64,000 nucleotides of DNA from Ligula intestinalis (GCA_036362985.1 JAYGXS010000005.1:6508775-6572774), one strand, 5' to 3'; positions 32,491 to 43,875 are shown, counted from the first letter of the stretch. A program made the numbers and translations. Notes: generated from the letters alone by a model not told the origin.

Positions 32491-33344
32491 CCTTATTTTT
32501 CATTTGATTTATTTAACACGGCAAGCTGAGTCCGACACGCACGAGAGGGGGGTATGACGTGATGACTTATCGTCTGCATCCTACTGCAGGTATTATATAA
32601 GCACTAAATATAGCTTCCCGGTTAACGCGCTCTGTTTTTCTCCACGTCATTCAAGAGGTCTGATGATATATGTTTGAAAATTACTATTTTTTATACGACG
32701 CTTTAATCTTGAAAGGAAAAAATGGGAGTTTTTTGCAAACCATTAAAACACAAATATTCCTTGTTTTTCAGGTGATTTTAACGCCTTTTAAAGTTTAAGA
32801 TCCGCTTTCAGTTTAGTTTTCGGTTACGTATTATGTTTGCAATTTTTCAACTCTAGATTTTTTTCATTTTTAAACTAAGGTTTTTTTATTTTAGTCAATT
32901 ATTTTTCAGCTAGTTATTTCCCAATATTTGCCCGAAGTCATATTTAAATTATGTTGCACATTTTGCTGGCAAATCTAGATGATTAAAACAATTTTTCGTT
33001 TTTTTTATACTTTTATAAACTTTATTTTTTCCATTTGTTTTTTTTAGAAATTTTTTGCGTGTTTCCTTCCGTTGTGTTGCCCAGATTGTAACCCTTTTTA
33101 GCACCTGGTTCTGTATTGCAAAAGAATTAGGCTTTCACATGATGATCTGGGGCCTGAAGTAGGATTTTACGCAGTATCGGAACAAGATGATTTGAAGAGG
33201 AAGAATGCGGTCGATTCATAGCTAGTCTGTGTCGATGTGAAATGACAAAACCCTCTCGTAGCGCAGAGGTTTACTTATTTACCCGAATACTGGACGCAGT
33301 TGTATCTTTAACTTTCATTGGCACAGACGGTCCGTTTACTGAAG
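32491..33344. other. T-rich DNA, nothing recognised
   Basis: Long T runs between 32770 and 33060. No gene or repeat match. Confidence 0.4.
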
Positions 33345-33628
33345 AATAAGAAGACGCGATCACTGTTACAAGAGCTTTATTTTACTGTGGTCTCGGTCTC
33401 CGTCGGGAATCTTTATATCATTGAAAATGGTAGCATAGTCTGAGTCATGCATATATAGGGGAAAAAATGGACAGGCTGCATGACATTTATAGTTCATAGT
33501 GGTCATCTCTATGCGTACTGTAATCCTTCACTCCTGTAGTCACCGCTTGGCACTTGGGTCTTAATTGGTGTGGTTCTAGTTCAAAACTTTGCGCTCAAGT
33601 CATCAATTGCAGCAATTTCCTTGTCCTT
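33345..33628 (-). mobile_element. PLE-C terminal fragment, inverted at the head of the next element
   Basis: Matches, in minus orientation, the 3' end of PLE-C at 56640-56900 and 19455-19700: AGAAGACGCGATCACTGTTA, then TTTATTTTACTGTGGTCTCG, TTTATAGTTCATAGTGGTCATC and GTCATCAATTGCAGC. At about 33629 it switches to plus-strand RT sequence. This is the inverted-tail structure commonly found at the 5' side of PLE insertions. Confidence 0.6.
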
Positions 33629-34815
33629 GTTGAAGGCTGACATTCAAGGAACGTCTAAGCGTTGACTTCTCGGACTTTCAAGTTACGATGGAGGAAGAAA
33701 GACAAAACCGGCTAGCCATCCCAAGTGTTCTTGTTTGCCGCAAAGAAAGGGGGTGGCCTAAAAACATAGTGTTCAGGAAAGCACTCAACATTATGCATGT
33801 TTTAAAATGCAACAGGAACCACCCCATCGGCCTCAAACGCAGCTGAATAAGAGCGCTAAAGCGGCGCGTTGAGACGCATTGCAGTATGGTGGAGGCGGAG
33901 TTGCTGAATGGCAATATCTTCGACGGATACTGAGAACAAATGTTTATTCACACAATTTTGTCAACCAATGCATACGCAAACGAGAGAAGAAAGCCATAGC
34001 CATCTAGCCGAAAAATTTGGAAACCTCTTCTGTACGTAAAGAATGTATCGAAAACGTCCAGCCATCTACTCAATTTAATTTGCGTTAGAGTTGCGCAACC
34101 ATTAGGCACTGGGTCACGAGACTGCAAGGCCCACTGCCACAGCAGGAAACGGCTGGAGCCTTTTACCAGATCTGGTGAAATTGTGGCAAAAACAACTACG
34201 TCGGAGAAACTAGGAGATAACTCCGAAAGCGAATGGCCGAGCATGCAGCGGTGGCGAAGAAGAATGACGCCAACTCCCAAGTTGCAGCTTAGTCGACGGG
34301 ATTCGGCCATATTTTCAATTTTGACGAGGCCGAAAATCTCGCGAAGGGGTGATAACCGCGTGAGCCGCGAGCAGCTAGAGTCATGGTTCTCCGGCCCCAG
34401 TCCATTAACAAGCGCAACAATTTGGCGTTTCCCTACTGCGTACTGAGACATTGTCTGAGCAAAAGAATCAGTCACGTGGGAAGGGCCGGGTCCAGCAACA
34501 ATAACTCTGACAATGACGAGCATAACCATTGCACAATTATCAAGCCCGCCTCCAACAAGGACAAGGAAGTCGCGGCAGTTAATGAGTTAAACGCGAAGTG
34601 GGAAACCAAGGCTACACTAATTAAGAAGCCAGCGATGGCTACAGGACTGGATAATTACAGTTCGCATACAGATGACCGCTATGAACTACAAAAATGATAA
34701 TATTATGCATGTTTCAACCCGATATACGCATGACTCACACTTGGCTACCATAACCTTTAATTAAGGATTTCCGATGGAATCCTAAACGTCAGGAAAATAA
34801 AGTGCACGTCTATTG
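33629..34815 (+). mobile_element. PLE-C copy: RT C-terminus, GIY-YIG region and 3' end
   Basis: Plus-strand order: RT thumb end (LTFKERLSVDF, then VLVCRKE and NIVFRKALNIMHVL), linker (IRALKRRVETHCS), region upstream of the nuclease (KPLLYVKNVSKTS), decayed GIY-YIG (34180-34260), then RGDNRVSREQLESWFSG (cf. PLE-A RGDNRVSRELLESWFTG). The C-terminal part ends TDDRYELQK, and the 3' tail reads ATCCTAAACGTCAGGAAAATA. Frameshifts throughout make it a pseudogene. A 193-codon minus-strand ORF over the same DNA (33948-34529) is antisense to the element and is not a gene. Confidence 0.75.
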
Positions 34816-37800
34816 GCAAGTCCATTTTCTTTAGCTAAGCATTTTAACAAAGCAGTGCATTCTACCGACCTTAGGTTATAAGTTTTTAGGGAACAAATAA
34901 CAGGTATTGCGTACCTCATCATTACTGAGACCATTGCCTTTGTAGTTGCACTAATCGTTCATACTATCCACGAAAATAACATTTTGGATTTGAATATGCT
35001 TCAAAAAAACGAAGCCAGGCCAAAAAATGATTTGACTTGAATACAAGTCAACATTTTCATCAGATTGTACTGTCAGGATTTAAGAGTTTTATGCCAGAGA
35101 TCCTCTCTACATAGAGCTTAGTGAGCAATGCGGTTCAAGTTTTGACTTACAGCGGTAACTGCTGCTTTGCAATGCCCCAAGAGACAATGTCACGCTATGC
35201 ATCACGGTTAAGTTAACATGCTCAGGAAGATGTTTCTGAGTTCCTTTCAGTCGATCGAGCGTGACACCTGCGTCGAGGAATCAAGCTGCACAATTTGCAC
35301 GGAAAGTGCCTTGCACATAGTCCATTACGAGGTACAGCAGACTTCCTACCTCATAAAATGTTAACCAGAATTATAACATGTGTTTATTGGCTTTAGCATA
35401 TTTACGTTAATAGTTACTGAGTATTACTTGCCCTGCAGTACACATAATCCCTTGAAGATGCCGACTGTTAACGGAATTTTGCTCCGGTTGCTTGAAAATA
35501 TATTAATTGGCAAAATGAGAGTATTTGGCTTCTATGAATTGCATAAATTGGTAGTCGACTAAGCAATATATTCAAACATATTTTACAAAAGACACTGAAA
35601 TACTCTTACTCGCGCTCGTCTGAAAGAAATCATCAGCTACTTTGGCGAAATTAAAGGTAGATCTTTTTTTTTCGTTAAAATATATTTTTTGTATCTTTTG
35701 AATACATCATGCCTAATTTTCTGAACACAGGTGTTCAGGATTTCTAAACTGCATGTCCCATGTATTCCGCCTAAAGAAAACATTGATTTCTCAACTTTAT
35801 TTAAAGGGCTTAATATAATGCTCATAAAGCTTTCTAATGTATGTCAACCTTGGTAGTCACTTTTTGGCAGCAATAATAAATGCACAGATACAATAGGCTG
35901 GGAAGATTCGCTTGCGTTTTTGTTTAATAAAATTGCATAATTGGAAATTTTAATAGCACTGAAAAGAACTCAATTTTCAAACAAAAACATTGCAGGACTT
36001 TTCTCGCCGAGCTTGAGAGATGCTTTGCTGGCCTATACAGCTAATAAATAAAATTAAAAATACATTCATGAGCGCTGCTTTGTGCATTTGGGAGTCGTAT
36101 TCGTTTATGACGGTTGAAGTGTCCCGTAGCTGCCGGCCACGGCTGTGTGTTGAGGCTACGGGAAGCCTTAATGCATTTTCAGACCAGCATGCTGCTTAAC
36201 CACATCCTATCGACTTAAGTTAACCAGTTTACAAATCTAAGGTTCAAGCTAGTACCAATTTGACCCTTATCATTTCCATTTATTACGTGATTATATTACT
36301 CAATCCTTGTACTCATGGAATGCACATTCAGGCTTTAAACACACTTACCAAAGGATTTTCTAATTATTTCACATAAGACAGGTTTACTTTTCGGGTTTCA
36401 TGATATAAGTTTCGTATGCATAAACATAACTGATCAACGTTGTCCCTGCCTGGCGCGCTGCGTACGATAGTTAATTTAACATGGGAAAGGAGGTCAACAG
36501 GTAACTCGAGTGTTTTAGAAGTATAATCTTGTCCGAGTGTGACGTGTTCATCTGAAATGTAAGCCCTAAAACTGTGTCTTGCATATATAAATTTGTGATT
36601 TTAAAAAAACTTTTGAAAGGCTCTTCGTATAAGTTCGTTGATGTGTTCACCAAAGCCTCATCATAGCACATGTTGTGTGATTAGTACTGACCACAGTGTG
36701 GGACACTTTGGTCTTAGGAAAGTTTGCAAGCCTTCGGTTGGCACGCCTTTTTGGGCGTTTTAGGAACTTTGAAGCACACAAGACGGTTGGCAGTAAGGCG
36801 CCCCTCTGTACTCGCCGGACTAATGTTTGCTTAAGCGAATGGAAAACAATGACCATTTACTTACAGATCGTAAAGATTTATTGTTTTAATCAAGTGCACG
36901 GATGATATCATCTATCTAGTGCAGCCGGTACTTGCATAAAGGATCCAATCTATAAACGCTTCGATTGCATTTCCATGCTCCTTCTCATAAGTATTCATCT
37001 GCTTCTGGGATGCGGGAGAGAAGACGAGAAAATTCATTTCAAACCCATTCTTCTGCTGTTTTTTGTCTGCTAGGTCGACCAGCTAAGCGAACTGACACCC
37101 CAAGGAAGTTGAATCCGTAGGCAGGGGCAGGTTTTTTCACACATAAAGTAAAGCGGAAGTTTTAATTTCATCAGATAATGCGTTTTCTGTGTGAGACATT
37201 TCCATGCATTTAAACTTCTTGGTTAAATAATTATGTAAGCCACAATTAAGCCATCTGTTAAGTCGGTACGTGTATTGATAGGCTTAAATGTCCATATAAC
37301 CTACACAATTTCCTGCTGAATGTGCAGTACGCCCTCTAATAATAAGGGAGTAGAAAACGAGGAGTTGATGGCGGAAGTGCTTGATTAGAATTTGAGTACT
37401 TTTGGCATCTTAGAATAGAGTACGATAAGAAATCTTGACATTTTCTGAACAGCGGTAACTCTGATTTCAAACTGATACGTAGGAAGCCCACATCCATTAA
37501 AGTTGTTTAACTAGGGTTTAAAAACTTTTTACTTCCGCCTCCATAGGTTATTTTTATCGAATATATAACCACCGTTGTAGGTTAAGCATTCTTTCGTAAG
37601 GCAATCTAGTTATCCTTCATACTCACATTTCATACGGCAGATATAAATACTTGAGTGGCTTTCGTAGCGTTTCTGCGTCAGTATCTTGCTGCAAAAGCCC
37701 GCAAAATTTCAGATGATTAAAATTATCTGCGATAATAACTGTCACCCATTAGGTCACTGTGGTACGGAAATTGTTTCTTTGCACGCGATTTCAGTGGCCC

Positions 37801-39309
37801 CAAAACGCCGTCTAAGATGTTTTGATCTGTACCACCTCATCGGTTTATAGGCTCCACTTACAAAGAGACACTGAAGCTAATTTTTAAATGGATAAATACT
37901 AACTTATAACGCTCAAACGAGTAAACATGAAGCAACAGTTGAGCAGCTGACCTCCACATGAAGTGTCCTGAGACATTCTAGCGTCTACAGTTGAGTTTAT
38001 ATCCGATTAAATGTGAAGATCAAAATTTCAGTTGGGAATGTAACACCTATTAGGTGTAGTTTATGTTGTAGATTGGGTTGACTTGAGGCACTAAAAATAA
38101 ATTCAGTTGAGATAAGGGTCAAATAGGGGCAAAAGTGGGCCAAATATAATGGTTGTTGTATGCACGTGTTAAACTATCAGAGAAAATTAATAAAAACCAG
38201 AAAATTTGTAATTTTATTTGTTCACAGAACAAAACGTTAATTTTGGCGTTCAGGTAATTCATAAAAGTGCATGTATGAGATTACACATTATTGTTGGGAA
38301 AAGAGAGATGAAGTCAATTTACGACATTTTGAAGTGCAAACCTGTTACGTTTTGTGCCATAAACATAAGTATTAAACTCAGGAGACCATATGATGTTTTC
38401 CTACGCCGAAAATAAAATTCTTAATCAAACGTGTAAGAAAAAGCGCGAAATGTCGTAAGTTTTCTCGGTAACGCCCTCAACGAATCCGGTTCAAAAATCT
38501 TCAATATGCTGAAGACTTGTTTAGTTCAGACGTTTTTTTTTGTGACTGTTAGAAAAAGCTACATGAAAACAACTATTCTAATGGAATTTATTTTTTCACA
38601 TTACATTTCAATACTCTTGGTAAATACAAATCTATTCAAGCTGGAACCAGGCACAAACAGAACTTCAGTTTATTTATTCAAAAACATTTTACATTATTAA
38701 CACAATTTATGTTTGAGAATATATGAGTTTCTAGTTAAAAATCGCTTACAAATGGCAGTTACCCATTCGTGAGACACCTTATCTGTCGGTTGATGTGCAC
38801 TGCTTTGGTTTTATGCAACATAGCCCATATCCATTTAAAACAGTTATGGACTATGTAGGATGCTGTCCTTAGAGTGCAGAGAGATCTCTCCTTCCCAGTA
38901 GATAAAAAACTATGAGCATCTACTATAATAAACGCGAATGAGAGTATAACGGCAGGCTCGACCCATAATGACTGGGAAATGGTAACTGTTTCCGATAACA
39001 AGATATATATTTTCTTCAAAACTAAAAACTGTTTGTGGTTGCTCTTACCATACGGTAACAAAAAAAATAGTTATCTGTGGGTGTTTTGTACAACAAAATA
39101 TAAATAAACGTTAAAATGTGTACTTTTCTGGTAGTCTTTTAAGAAAAAAAAAATACTTCAAAGTCATGCATCCCTCCGTGACTACAATACTTTGGGATAA
39201 ACACTAGTACATTACCACTTCGCCTTTTCTTTGAATTGTTTAAATATATAACATCTATTTGATACCGTAGAATAAATGCAGCATAAAGTTTTGAAATATT
39301 GAATTAAAA
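34816..39309. other. No gene recognised
   Basis: About 4.5 kb, mostly AT-rich. A slightly GC-richer patch at 36640-36860 carries overlapping 69-codon ORFs on both strands, neither with a known motif. No shared repeat seen. A short perfect palindrome (CTGAACACAGGTGTTCAG, 35721-35738) is isolated. Confidence 0.4.
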
Positions 39310-39340
39310 TGTCTTCATCTGCCAATACAAGCAAATATCC

Positions 39341-39390
39341 GTGTCCCAGGAACCAATTGAGAAGACGAAAACACTCGATCGCTGGGACAC
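39341..39390 (-). other. PLE-A terminal inverted repeat around the TTC-rich linker
   Basis: GTGTCCCAG (39341-39349) and CTGGGACAC (39382-39390) are 9-bp perfect inverted repeats. They enclose the segment equivalent to the (TTC)n run of other copies. The same pair occurs in the 62.3 kb copy (62296-62303 and 62337-62344). The plus-strand end near 40884 stops inside the TTC run and has only the first arm. Confidence 0.6.
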
Positions 39391-39406
39391 TATGTTTATT
39401 CGCCTG

Positions 39407-39477
39407 ACGTTTCGATATCCGTCGCGGATTCGTCATCAGAGACATGAGTAGCAGAAAGGTTAACTATGCACAGACGT
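39407..39477 (-). ncRNA. Candidate hammerhead-type motif, PLE-A minus copy
   Basis: Minus-strand order: ACGTC (39477-39473), a 33-nt spacer, CTGATGA (39439-39433), a hairpin with ATCC and GGAT arms, GAAACGT (39413-39407). ACGT before the cleavage-site C pairs with ACGT starting at the last A of GAAA (stem III, 4 bp). Sequence identical in layout to the copies at 40765 and 62208. Confidence 0.55.
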
Positions 39478-39531
39478 TTGCAGTATTTATAGCACACAGT
39501 CATTGCTGCAAGCATACATTGACCATTAACG

Positions 39532-40418
39532 TTAATTTCCTTCTTGTGCGTGGACTGCTAGTTGGACGGCACGCGGGCTCTGACCTGTTGAACTTTCATC
39601 ATGGGCAGTGACCTCGGGCATGATGATTGCTCGGCCGTCTGGCTCTCCGGTGTTAACCTGCCCATTCCTCAAGTGATGGCTTGCTTTGGCCACATTGTAT
39701 CTCATGATTGAATATGGATTGGGCAAATCGTTGCACTTGTTGATGGATTGGGGGCCCGTGAACCATGACTCAAGTAGTTCTCGGCTCACCCGATTGTCAC
39801 CTCTTGCGAGAATTTCGGCCTTATCGAATTTGAAGGTGTAACCGGGTCTCGTTGAATGAGCCGCAACTTGAGAATTGGCATCATTTTGCCGCACTGCAGC
39901 CGCGCGTTCGGCAATTCGCGTCCTGAGAAGTCTGCCAGTTTCTCCGACATAGTTGCTTTCACCGCAACTGCACTAGATCCTGTAGACGATCCCAGATGTT
40001 TCTTGCCATGGCAGTGGGTCTTTTGGCTTCATTATCTGACGCCTTATGGTTGCCTCCGGCCTGTGTGCGACTCCAACTCCAAGTGGTGCGAGAAGGCGGC
40101 TGACTGCTTCCGATACGTTTTTGACATACGGAATCGAACGCCAAATCTTAGGGTCGGTGTGATTTTGTTGGCCAGCTCGTTTGCGCAAGCACTGGTTGAC
40201 GAAGTTGCGCGGGTAGCCATTTTCTCTGAACACTTGTCGGAGGTATTCTACCTCGGCAACTTTGTCTTCTTCTTCGCTGCAGTGCGTCTCAACACGACGA
40301 TAGAGTGTTTTTACGCAACTGCGTTTGTGGCTGATTAGGTGCTTGCTGTTGTAATTCAGTACTTGAATCGTGTTTGTCGCTTTCCTAAATACTTTAGTCT
40401 TTAGACCACCGTCGTCAT
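39532..40418 (-). pseudogene. PLE-A RT end, linker and GIY-YIG endonuclease, minus strand
   Basis: From 40418 the minus strand gives GGLKTKVFRKATNTIQVLNY (end of RT), then KTLYRRVETHCS, NGYPRNFVNQCLRKRAGQ, DPKIWRSIPYVKNVSEAV and LAPLGVGVAHRPEATIRR. The nuclease begins ETSGIVYRI (the GIY motif as GIVY), followed by a stop at about 39973. It continues in another segment with NDANSQVAAHSTRPG, ILARGDNRVSRELLESWF and a C-terminus ending VHAQEGN just before 39532. The plus-strand DNA near 39960-39970 reads GCACTAGATCCTG where the intact copy reads TGCACCAGATCCTG (reversed), so one substitution made the stop. Apart from that, the sequence is close to the copy at 61.47 kb. Confidence 0.8.
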
Positions 40419-40431
40419 CGAACGGGATCAG

Positions 40432-40710
40432 GTGCTCACGTTCAAGGAACGTCTCAACAGCATCTCCCTGGACATCCAATTAACGATAGAGGAAAAAGAG
40501 AACAACCAGCTGGCTTTGCTTGATGTCCTCGTTTGTCGAATAGATTGTTGTGGTCTAAAGACTAAAGTATTTAGGAAAGCGACAAACACGATTCAGGAGC
40601 CAGACGGCCGAGCAATCATCATGCCCGAGGTCACTGCCCGTGATGAAAGTTCAACAGGCCAGAGCCCACGTACCGTCCAACTAGCAGTCCACGCACAAGA
40701 AGGAAATTAA
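40432..40710 (+). pseudogene. PLE-A internally deleted ORF, plus strand
   Basis: A 92-codon frame starting LTFKERLNSISLDIQLTI, then LALLDVLVCRIDCCGLKTKV and FRKATNTIQ (end of RT). It jumps directly to EPDGRAIIMPEVTARDESST and ends VHAQEGN. About 650 bases between RT and the extreme C-terminus, including the whole GIY-YIG domain, are missing compared with the minus-strand half, and the reading frame is kept across the junction. The product would have neither palm nor nuclease. An in-frame deletion can arise by chance one time in three. Confidence 0.7.
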
Positions 40711-40764
40711 CGTTAATGGTCAATGTATGCTTGCAGCAATGACTGTGTGCTATAAATACTGCAA

Positions 40765-40835
40765 ACGTCTGTGCATACTTAACCTTTCTGCTACTCATGT
40801 CTCTGATGACGAATCCGCGACGGATATCGAAACGT
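40765..40835 (+). ncRNA. Candidate hammerhead-type motif, PLE-A plus copy
   Basis: ACGTC (40765-40769), spacer, CTGATGA (40803-40809), CGAATCC-GCGAC-GGATATC as stem-loop II, GAAACGT (40829-40835). Stem II has four firm pairs (ATCC with GGAT, allowing for a one-base bulge) but the closing pair next to the core is C-C, which is not the usual G-C. In stem I, several pairs are possible (GCAT with ATG(T)C) but with mismatches. The invariant cores are intact. Self-cleavage is not established from the sequence. Confidence 0.55.
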
Positions 40836-40899
40836 CAGGCAAATAAACATAGTGTCCCAGCGATCGAGTCTTCTTCTTCTTCTACGCAGTGTCTTCATC

Positions 40900-43265
40900 G
40901 ATTGGTAAAGAAATTCTGAAACTGAAAGATATTAATTTTTGAGGTTACATCTTGGAAAAGGCACACTGGGCTACCAAAAAATAAATGTTAAACGTGTTTC
41001 GCAAGGGCAGAAAAATCCAATTAGAAAAATACCTATTGCTTTCGTTATCATATTCTTACTGAATATAATGTTCCAGGCCGTCAAACGGAAGCTTTATTAA
41101 AAGCCTTCAAAATGATGAATTATCTTGAGTAAATCTAACCAAATTTAAGTAATTTGCCCAAAATTTCAGAATGTAAAGAATCAATAATCAATGAAGGGTA
41201 TAGGAATATTTTAAGACTGACTTTATCGCTTGTTTGTCCTAAAGAACTTGAAAATTTTTACTACCTTCCTTCTGCTTCTATGTGTACAGTGGTTCATTGT
41301 TGAGAAATTGTTGCTTCTAGTGATTTGGTTTAATAAAATGGCTTTTCTTTCTGTTGCAAACCAGTTCGAAAGAAATTTGCATAATCACAGTACATTTGGT
41401 GTAGCATACAAATAGACGTCTGTTTAAAATGAACAATATGAAGAATTCCACCAGTACCTTGCCTTCCTTTCTCTTGCATATCTCATTGAGGATAGGAAAA
41501 AAAATAACGTGTTGTCGATTTTTCCCGAATACCAAGATGAACTTGCTTATCTTTGGATACTTCCTCTGGTATGTGTGGTGTCCCGGGAGCTGAAGAATTT
41601 TGACTGTTTCACACAATAAGCAAGTTATACAGTAAGTGGTCTATCTTATGAAATCTAAGGATTTTTGCAAAGAGCTCCCGTTACTCAAACGCAGCCTAAG
41701 ATGCGGCTCTTAAGGTCTTAGATAAATAAACCATTGGTTGTTGTTCAAAATAGGGCATTTTGCGATTTTTGAAGGAGTATAAAGTTTTACACAAATACCA
41801 GCGATTTTGCCAAATTGAAAAATTTAAAAAAAAGTTCAAATTGGACGATCTAAATAAACTTACCTTTTCATGAAGAGGAAACCTTTTCAGGGAAAACCAC
41901 TGAGTGATTAAGGCAACGCAAGTAAAATAACGTTGGAAAATAATCCTTTTATAAAAATAACGCATACATATGTTTTCATATTATGTGCAATGTAATAAAT
42001 GGCTTTAACTGCACAGCCCAAATTTTGAATATGAATTTCAACACGTTTTGACGAGCAGGGCTAGTTGTTGCTTGCGTGCATGCATTGCCTGAATTGCGTC
42101 AAAGTAAGATAACACATTATTGCTTGATTTGCTTCACTGGAAGATCACAGGTGTAAGTTATTCCGTAAGCTCACGTGACCAATATATTTAAATTGAATTG
42201 TTAGGTACAATTGTAAACGGACCACTTTTTACATAAAGATAAATTTCTTTCCGCAATATTCTTTTCTTATTATTGTGGGAGTTCGAATAGGAATAGTTTC
42301 AGATCTTCCTTTAAATGATAATTAACAGTTTTCGATTTTCACTGGCTTCAGGCAATTGACTACAAATAATAATTTTATTCTACTTGCTTACCAGAACCTT
42401 CAAAATAAAATATTTATTTAAAGCATTTATCAAAACAATGAAATTCTGAAACTTATTTCTTCTGCAGCTGTCTGTTTGGATCATGTTTACAGGTTCACCC
42501 AAAAATGCTAACTAATTACCGATATAAATGAACGTCCGCAACAAAGGTCACGAATTAATATACCGAAAAATGATAAAGAAATTGCTAGAACAATTTATCT
42601 CTTGAAAAAGTGCTTTACTGATATATTTTGGTGTTGAATCTCTGCACACCTTGTTTTTTTTAAGCTTAAGTCAAGGTCAGAAAAGGAGACTTGAGCCTGT
42701 TATAAATGAAAGAGCTGACCTTTCTATGTGTAGCGGCGCAGGTTTCAGTATACTGATCACTTCTAGGCTTAGTTCTCTGAGAATAATTGCAGACAAATTA
42801 CGACTTTCAGAAAACTAGTGATTTTCTGCCCGTTACGTTAGAAATTTTTCTTTTCGGTAATTCGACTCTATCAAAAAATAGGTTCGGACATTTTTTGCAA
42901 ATGGCTTGAAAAAGATAATGTACGGCATAGTTTAAGCGCTTGTATATATGTTTTTTTATGGTCATTATTTTGGGTGATATATAGCAAATAACAGTGGTGT
43001 AAGTTTATTACTCAATCCTTTGGCAAAACCTTATCGGAGTTTTAATTTGTTAAACTTATTTTGCTCTCATTTTCCCAAAACTAATGCGCTATCTCATAAT
43101 TGCAATAACCTCAATTTTATGAGCACAATATAAAGTGTTCGGTTCTTTAAACACATGTCATAAAAAAGCTTCTGCTTTTTATTGATGTATTTTTATAGTA
43201 CAACACGCAAACCAACGAGTTTTTCCGTGCCGGTTAATGGCGTAGTAACTTCCTTGGATACCAAC
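40900..43265. other. AT-rich DNA, no gene recognised
   Basis: Short ORFs only, up to 99 codons on the minus strand (41317-41616), with no known motif. No repeat match noticed. Confidence 0.4.
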
Positions 43266-43479
43266 CGGCTTTGGATTTGGCCCCCATTTGGCCTGGTTTT
43301 GCCTCCCGTACTTTGATCTTAACCGAAATCCTTGCTCGTAAACAGCATATTGCACCCGAATCGAACATATTTTGGTCTAGAAGTTAGAAATAACTAATAA
43401 AACGCCTTAATCTTTCTCGAGTTCTGGTTTGCAGGTGACGGATCTTTTTGATTCAGTTGATTTTATTTTGAACAACTTT

Positions 43480-43575
43480 GCAGCCTTAATGGGAGTCGCA
43501 CCCCACAGCAAGGAATACTTTTTGCGCAGCCAGCGCTCTACCATGGAGCTGCGGGACTAACCGTTCGCAGGGAAT
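43480..43575 (-). repeat. tRNA-like sequence, probable SINE or tRNA pseudogene
   Basis: The minus strand reads GCAGCTCCATGGTAGAGCGC, then TGGCTGCG, and later GGGGTGCGACTCCC. GCTC and GAGC can form a D stem around a TGGTAGAGC A-box-like sequence. GGGTGCGACTCCC resembles a T arm with GCGA in place of TTCGA. The acceptor stem does not close, so it is not a functional tRNA gene. A related block lies about 290 bp downstream. Confidence 0.4.
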
Positions 43576-43774
43576 TTAATCACACTTGGATCGATCTTAC
43601 CTGACCCATTTACTTCTTGTATGGAAGTTCACCATTGCGGAACCATGAGCTGACTACCTACACAGGATGTCCTAAACAATCGTCTAGAATTCACCAAAAT
43701 GACTACTAGGCTCACTCAGTTGTTATGGGAACTGGCAGCTTTGTTTAATTCAGGTGAACCATTTGTGAACAATT

Positions 43775-43870
43775 CGCGGCCTCGATCGCACACAGCAGGG
43801 AAGGCCTTTGCGCATGCAACGCTCTACCATTTTAATTCCCGCACTCTTCAAGTCCGCGGACCATATTTAG
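43775..43870 (-). repeat. Second tRNA-like sequence of the same kind
   Basis: The minus strand reads GGGAATTAAAATGGTAGAGC, then GTTGCATGCGCAAAGGCCTT, then CCCTGCTGTGTGCGATCGAG. It shares TGGTAGAGCG, TGCGCAAA and CCCTGCTGTG or CCTTGCTGTG with the copy at 43480-43575. The T-arm-like part is GCGATCGAGGCC. Two related copies in the same orientation suggest a tRNA-derived repeat. Confidence 0.4.
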
Positions 43871-43875
43871 CGAAC

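Larger units (their letters stand above)
39310..40899. mobile_element. PLE-A composite: two head-to-head copies in one insertion
   Basis: A minus-strand copy (about 40418 down to 39320) and a plus-strand copy (about 40419 to 40884) of one element meet head to head within RT sequence. The outer ends are both PLE-A 3' ends with the ribozyme-like motif. The same ten bases, TGTCTTCATC, lie beside the left end (39310-39319) and the right end (40890-40899), which suggests one insertion event with a target-site duplication. A few extra bases lie between repeat and element on each side, so the duplication is probable, not certain. The plus copy has a large internal deletion. Confidence 0.7.

Noticed and set aside
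33948..34529. 193-codon minus-strand ORF
   Set aside because: It is antisense to the plus-strand PLE-C copy, whose protein motifs can be read on the other strand. GC-rich element sequence gives long antisense frames. The same applies to 39856-40338 (plus) and 61409-61840 (minus) over PLE-A.
35721..35738. Palindrome CTGAACACAGGTGTTCAG, resembling a nuclear-receptor half-site pair
   Set aside because: A single short palindrome in 64 kb is expected by chance and there is no gene nearby to regulate.
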